From NCBI RefSeq assembly GCF_001294335.1, contig NZ_LGKG01000079.1, forward strand, positions 62,001 to 126,000: a stretch of 64,000 bases of DNA, read 5' to 3'. The notes under the pieces are model-generated. The model had not been told where the DNA came from, did no database searches, and was given only the letters and a program-made list of their open reading frames with translations. Source of the DNA: Streptomyces chattanoogensis (lineage in GTDB: Bacteria; Actinomycetota; Actinomycetes; Streptomycetales; Streptomycetaceae). The translations under genes and the position numbers were made by a program. The first letter of the stretch is position 1. Each line of letters begins with the position of its first letter. Positions 60,160-64,000 of this stretch are shown piece by piece.

Positions 60160-61044
60160 ATGCGTAGCAAGAAGAATTCCATAAACCGGGGTGCTGCTCG
60201 TTTCGCAGGTGTGACCCTCGGTGCGACGCTCTGCGCGTCAGCATTCCTCTGCACCCAGGCACAGGCTGCCGACCGCCCGGCGGGCGTACCCGACTACCAA
60301 GGCGCACGCCAGGTGCTGCAGTCATCACAGGTCCACGACACCGTCAACCGATTCCTCAATGCCGCAAATTCCCAAGGGAATGCAGGGGCGGACGGCGGGC
60401 AGGAGGCCGAAGCGCCCCTGGCCGCCGGAGCACACGACGCCCCGCAATCCTTCAGCCTGAAGGACCCGGTCGCGATGTACGAGATCACCCCCGATTTCGT
60501 CACCGGAAAGGCAAAACCCACGTCGGCCGGCGCGCTACGGTTGTCGTACCTGGCCTCCGAAGTCAACGGCGCGAACGGCCATCGCGCCACCGCCCTGCTG
60601 GCCGGCCATACGTCCCCCGCCAAGGGCCAGAAATGGCATCTGACCGGAATCCAGGACGGCAACGCCGACATCGGCTACGCCAAGCAGGCCACATCGGACT
60701 CGACGGTATTCAGCGAGCCGCAGATCCACGCCTGGTACCGGCTCAGGCATGGCACGGTCCAACCCCTCAACCGCGAAGCGGTCTCCGGTTTCGGTGGTAA
60801 GCGGGCGATGTCGCTCACCGCGTACCAGAAGCTGGTGCACGGCCGGTACGCCGACAAGCTGCCGGGGTCGGCATACGACCGTAAGGGCCTGGCCGGCGGG
60901 TACAAGCTCGCCGCCCCGGCGCACCACGCGCCGTCCTCGACACCCATGTTGCTCGGCGGCTCGGGAGCGCTCGCGCTCGCCCTCGCGGGCGGTACGTTCG
61001 GGGTCCGCGCCCACCGCAAGCGGATGCGCTCCCAGACAAGTTGA
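60160..61044 (+). CDS. Secreted/membrane-anchored hypothetical, protease partner
   Basis: The 294-residue protein has a signal peptide (FAGVTLGATLCASAFLCTQ, AQA), a central domain of unknown type (MYEITPDFVTGKAKPTSAGA, HAWYRLRHGTVQPLN) and a C-terminal membrane helix (MLLGGSGALALALAGGTFGV) with a basic tail (RAHRKRMRSQ). This is a tail-anchored surface architecture without a sortase LPxTG motif. It starts 12 bases after the protease stop, so the two probably act together as, for example, enzyme and anchor or substrate. Confidence 0.65.
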   Translation: MRSKKNSINRGAARFAGVTLGATLCASAFLCTQAQAADRPAGVPDYQGARQVLQSSQVHDTVNRFLNAANSQGNAGADGGQEAEAPLAAGAHDAPQSFSLKDPVAMYEITPDFVTGKAKPTSAGALRLSYLASEVNGANGHRATALLAGHTSPAKGQKWHLTGIQDGNADIGYAKQATSDSTVFSEPQIHAWYRLRHGTVQPLNREAVSGFGGKRAMSLTAYQKLVHGRYADKLPGSAYDRKGLAGGYKLAAPAHHAPSSTPMLLGGSGALALALAGGTFGVRAHRKRMRSQTS

Positions 61045-61074
61045 TGCGCAGGCGGACGAGTTTGAGCGTCCGTC

Positions 61075-61104
61075 CATGCCCCGCCGCCCGTGCGGCGGGG
61101 CATG
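61075..61104. terminator. Perfect 13-bp hairpin terminator
   Basis: CATGCCCCGCCGC-CCGT-GCGGCGGGGCATG is a perfect stem with a 4-base loop, 30 bases after the secreted-partner gene, ending the protease operon. Confidence 0.8.
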
Positions 61105-61241
61105 GCGCTTTCATGGCCCATGCCGCGCCGGGCGTGCAGCGTGCTCGTAAGAGTGCTCGGTCCGTCGACGGGACCATGCACAACCCTCGCGGCCGTGAGC
61201 CGGTACTTCGCCGCACCACGGCACAGAACGAAGGAGAACGT

Positions 61242-62705
61242 ATGCTCCGAAGCACCATACGATCGGCCGCCGTCCTGATATCTCTGCTGGTCATGACCCT
61301 GACCGGAGTCGCCCAGGCGACGGTCTCGGTGGCGCCGGCAACCCCGCGACCACCCACCCTGCGCACCGACTCCTACCGGTCGAGCCCGGGCCCCGTCGTG
61401 GGAGATTCGGTCTATGACTACGCGCCGAGCGTCATGGTGGACGGCGTGTACAAGATGTGGTGGTGCGGCCAGACGCCTGGAGGGAAGGTTCCGGGCGATG
61501 ACATCCTCTACGCAGAGTCGTCCGGTCTGAACGGTCCGTTCCACGCTCAGGGGAGCTCGGCACCTCACCAGATCGTGTTCGACGGAACCGGCACCGGCAG
61601 CTTTGACAACAAGCACACCTGCGATCCTTCGGTCGTGCGCGTCGGCGGCATCTACTACATGTACTACGGCGCCGAACGGCAGGACGGCGAGCCCACCACC
61701 ATCGGCGTCGCCTCCAGCCCCGACGGGATCCACTGGACCCGGCTCAACCACGACAGGCCCATCATCACCCCCGCGCATCAGCAACAGACGGGGAACAACT
61801 ACGGCGCCGGCCAGCCGAGCGTGATCTACCGCAAGGGCGAGTTCTACCTGATCTTCACCGACACCACCGGTGCCGGGGCGGCGCATAACGGGGGCGCCGG
61901 ACAGTTCGCCTGGCGCTCGCCCGACCCGGCCTTCCAGTCACAGGTCGACGTTTTCACCGCTTCTGGCTGGAAACCCAGGACCGCCGCCAACTCGCGCAGC
62001 TTCTCGGTCGTCAACGCGGTCTCGGCGGACTGGCAGTTCTCGGACGCCTTGGGCGCGTTCATCATCGCCCATGACAACACTCCGGGGCAGACCGCCTTGA
62101 CCTTCCTCGATTCCGACAACCTCGCGCGGCACCGGTACTCCGAGGTGGCCATCCCCGGTCAGTGGACGGAGGGGCCGGCCATCGCCTCCCGCCCGGACAA
62201 GCACTCCGTGGTCTCGGCGAACAACGACTGCGGGCGGATCCCCATCGATGTGATCCGCTCCACCACGACCTTTCCGCCGCGGCAGCCGGCCCGTATCGGC
62301 CTCGACCTGCTCAGCCACACCGGCTGCGCGTCGATGCCACGTGGCCAGATCGCCGCGATGTACGAGGGCTACGGGTTGCAGTCCAGCGGCCTTCCCGCCG
62401 CTGTCGTGGTGAGCGGCCGGCGGATGCAGATCCAGGACGCCTCCGTCTACACCGACCTGACGCGCAACCGGATCAGGGTGCCGTCGTCGATCTACTTCGC
62501 CGTACCGTACGGCGCGTCGTTGCATGACCGTGCGAGGGTCCTCGGAGCATCTGGCCTGCCGGGGGCATTCGAGCTCGATCACCACTCCCTATGGCCGGTC
62601 AGCTGCCCGCGGCTGGTCTCGGACAACCATTCGTCCATCACCATGGTGGACCGCAGGACATGGTTGTCCCACCCGCGCGGGCCCGACCTCGACTGCCTCG
62701 GCTAG
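61242..62705 (+). CDS. Secreted beta-propeller glycosidase-like protein
   Basis: The 487-residue protein has a signal peptide (RSAAVLISLLVMTLTGVAQA) and repeated propeller blades: DYAPSVMVDGVYKMWWCG, HTCDPSVVRVGGIYYMYYGA, TTIGVASSPDGIHWTR and YGAGQPSVIYRKGEFYLIFT. This is the five-blade GH43/GH32/GH130-like fold. It presumably acts on or binds extracellular glycans; catalytic acids cannot be assigned with certainty. The C-terminal 120 residues have several Cys. AAGGAG precedes the ATG at 61242. It is bounded by hairpins on both sides, so monocistronic. Confidence 0.75.
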   Translation: MLRSTIRSAAVLISLLVMTLTGVAQATVSVAPATPRPPTLRTDSYRSSPGPVVGDSVYDYAPSVMVDGVYKMWWCGQTPGGKVPGDDILYAESSGLNGPFHAQGSSAPHQIVFDGTGTGSFDNKHTCDPSVVRVGGIYYMYYGAERQDGEPTTIGVASSPDGIHWTRLNHDRPIITPAHQQQTGNNYGAGQPSVIYRKGEFYLIFTDTTGAGAAHNGGAGQFAWRSPDPAFQSQVDVFTASGWKPRTAANSRSFSVVNAVSADWQFSDALGAFIIAHDNTPGQTALTFLDSDNLARHRYSEVAIPGQWTEGPAIASRPDKHSVVSANNDCGRIPIDVIRSTTTFPPRQPARIGLDLLSHTGCASMPRGQIAAMYEGYGLQSSGLPAAVVVSGRRMQIQDASVYTDLTRNRIRVPSSIYFAVPYGASLHDRARVLGASGLPGAFELDHHSLWPVSCPRLVSDNHSSITMVDRRTWLSHPRGPDLDCLG

Positions 62706-62791
62706 CCAGCCCCCCCTCGACGGGCGGCCACCGAGGATCTTCCGTTACCGCACCACCCCCGCGCGGGTCAGGGTGCTCCAGGACCCCCTGG

Positions 62792-62823
62792 CCCGTGGGA
62801 GAGTTCGCGAACTCCCCCACGGG
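62792..62823. terminator. Long hairpin between convergent genes
   Basis: CCCGTGGG-A-GAGTTCGCGAACTC-C-CCCACGGG folds into a long stem with one mismatch between the glycosidase-like gene and the convergent reductase gene. It is likely a bidirectional terminator. Confidence 0.8.
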
Positions 62824-62840
62824 GGTCTGGCTGTGGGCTT

Positions 62841-63548
62841 TCAGTAGCCGATGGTGAAGCGACGCTGGACGAAGCGGGGCAGCTCCGCCTCGTCGATCAA
62901 CGCCACAGCCGCATCCTCCACCGAGATCCGGCTACGACCCTCAGCATCCAGAACAGGCTGGTCCCCTCCGACCCTGAAACGCCCGGTGCGCTCGCCGGGT
63001 GCGATCTCCTCAGCAGGGCTGAAGTACGTCCACAGCCGGTTCGACGCCCGCAGGACGTCGAGCGCGTCGCGGTGGCCGCGTACCGCTGCGGCGTATTCGC
63101 GGGGCAGCCCGAGCTCGTCGAGGGCGGTGTGCAGCAGCTCGTCGGAGTCGGCGCGCACCACTCCCGGTGCGATCTCCAGGCTGCCGGCGCCGCCGATCAC
63201 GATGAGCCGGGTCCGCGGGTGGCTCTCCAATGCCTTCAACAGTGCCCGCGCCGCCGTCGCATAGACGGTCGGGTCGGCGATCGAGCGCCGCACGGTGTCC
63301 GCGAAGTCCTTGGCGGCGTTGCCCGGCTGGAACCCGCTGATCAGGACGTCGAGGCCGGGCAGGACGCCGGCGACGCTCTTCGGGTCCAGGGCGTCGACGC
63401 TCACCCACGTGATGTTGTCCCGACGCTCATCACGCTGCGCCTGAGTGGCGTTACGGCTGAACGCCCTGACGTGGTGACCGCGGTCGAGGGCCTCGCTGAC
63501 GACCCGGCTGCCGATGGTGCCGGTGGCTCCGATGACTCCGATGTGCAT
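62841..63548 (-). CDS. NAD(P)-binding atypical-SDR reductase
   Basis: The 235-residue protein begins MHIGVIGATGTIGSRVVSEA, an NmrA/atypical-SDR GATGxxG motif, followed by GHHVRAFSRN, LIVIGGAGSLEIAPG and SVEDAAVALIDEAE. Members bind NAD(P)H as redox sensors or reduce small carbonyl compounds. It is divergent from the TetR gene at 63667, the likely repressor. The start at 63548 is set by the family start and a good ribosome site (AAGGGGAGAA). Confidence 0.85.
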   Translation of the reverse strand: MHIGVIGATGTIGSRVVSEALDRGHHVRAFSRNATQAQRDERRDNITWVSVDALDPKSVAGVLPGLDVLISGFQPGNAAKDFADTVRRSIADPTVYATAARALLKALESHPRTRLIVIGGAGSLEIAPGVVRADSDELLHTALDELGLPREYAAAVRGHRDALDVLRASNRLWTYFSPAEEIAPGERTGRFRVGGDQPVLDAEGRSRISVEDAAVALIDEAELPRFVQRRFTIGY

Positions 63549-63665
63549 GGTTCTCCCCTTGTGCATGCAGCTGCGGAACGCCACTGATGTGACGCCCGTG
63601 CAGAAACTATACGCCGTGAAGTTTTGATACGGGCGCTCACTAAATGGACGCTGTAGAGTGTCTGT

Positions 63666-63678
63666 TGTGACAGTCACA
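63666..63678. promoter_or_regulatory. Palindrome overlapping the TetR start codon
   Basis: TGTGAC-A-GTCACA is perfect and overlaps the GTG start of the TetR gene. Its TGACAGTCA centre also occurs in the palindrome at 14087-14101. Confidence 0.5.
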
Positions 63679-64000
63679 GGCAGTAGGGGACGGCGCGAGC
63701 GGCTACGAGCCGAGACCACGACCGAAATCAAGAAAGTGGCACTGGCCTTGATGGCCTCGGGCGGGCCGGACGCCATCACGCTGCGGGCCATCGCCCGCGA
63801 GATGGGCATGACCGCCAACGCCATCTACGGTTACTTCGCAACCCGGGACGACCTCGTCACCACGCTCATCAACGACGTGTACACCGCCTTGGCCGACGCC
63901 GTGGACGCTGCCTGGGAAGCCGCCCCCGCCGCGGATCCCGCCGTACGGATCGAGGCATGGGCCAACGCCTTCCGGACCTGGGCCCTGGTGAACCCCCAGG
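63667..64000 (+). CDS. TetR-family regulator (3' end outside window)
   Basis: From GTG 63667 the frame stays open to the window end. It reads GRRERLRAETTTEIKKVALA, then LRAIAREMGMTANAIYGYFA (helix-turn-helix with the YxYF signature), TRDDLVTTLINDVYTALADA and the start of the ligand domain. It is divergent from the NAD(P)-binding reductase and probably represses it. The 3' part is cut by the window edge. Confidence 0.85.
   Translation, partial: MTVTGSRGRRERLRAETTTEIKKVALALMASGGPDAITLRAIAREMGMTANAIYGYFATRDDLVTTLINDVYTALADAVDAAWEAAPAADPAVRIEAWANAFRTWALVNPQ

Overview
The DNA is high-GC, densely coded and full of SpoIIE-type phosphatases, TetR/LysR/MarR regulators and decayed transposases. This is typical of a Streptomyces (or close actinomycete) chromosome, probably an arm or accessory region. 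No rRNA, tRNA or CRISPR array was recognised.

Region 1 (1-29.7 kb) is a patchwork of small one- or two-gene units. It holds transporters, alpha/beta hydrolases beside their regulators, an EF-hand protein, two SpoIIE-type phosphatases, an FAD monooxygenase, an aminotransferase/LysR pair, a MarR unit with three operator-like repeats, a PadR/HAAS pair and a lysozyme-like enzyme. Between them lie many fossils: a twice-frameshifted flavin-reductase-like gene, two genes cut off head to head, a frameshifted transposase, a modular PKS ER-KR fragment, an intact IS481-type element with its target duplication, and a zinc-ribbon gene split by an in-frame amber codon. Several intergenic gaps carry short tandem repeats.

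Region 2 (29.8-32.7 kb) is a mobile-element graveyard (Tn3, IS5 and IS630 remnants) on the left of the most interesting part.

Region 3 (34.2-53.6 kb) looks like an undescribed biosynthetic locus. It encodes an aldo/keto reductase, two paralogous TauD-type Fe/2OG dioxygenases, a sugar-nucleotide epimerase, a GT4 glycosyltransferase, a JmjC/cupin-8 oxygenase, an SDR, a GATM-type amidinotransferase, a cobalamin-type radical SAM enzyme, an amidohydrolase, an unfamiliar ligase-like protein, a third Fe/2OG enzyme, a second glycosyltransferase, a methyltransferase, and an MDR-Gfo/Idh/MocA fusion followed by half an MDR. It has no PKS or NRPS, no transporter and no pathway regulator. A 28-codon acidic ORF heads the glycosyltransferase operon and could be a precursor or scaffold peptide. 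The product is probably a guanidinylated, glycosylated, heavily oxidised small molecule or modified peptide; this is inference from enzyme families.

Region 4 (53.8-64 kb) holds a two-component system divergent from a secreted/membrane pair, degenerate genes, a secreted papain-like protease with a secreted partner, a beta-propeller glycosidase-like protein, and a TetR/NAD(P)-binding reductase pair cut by the window edge.
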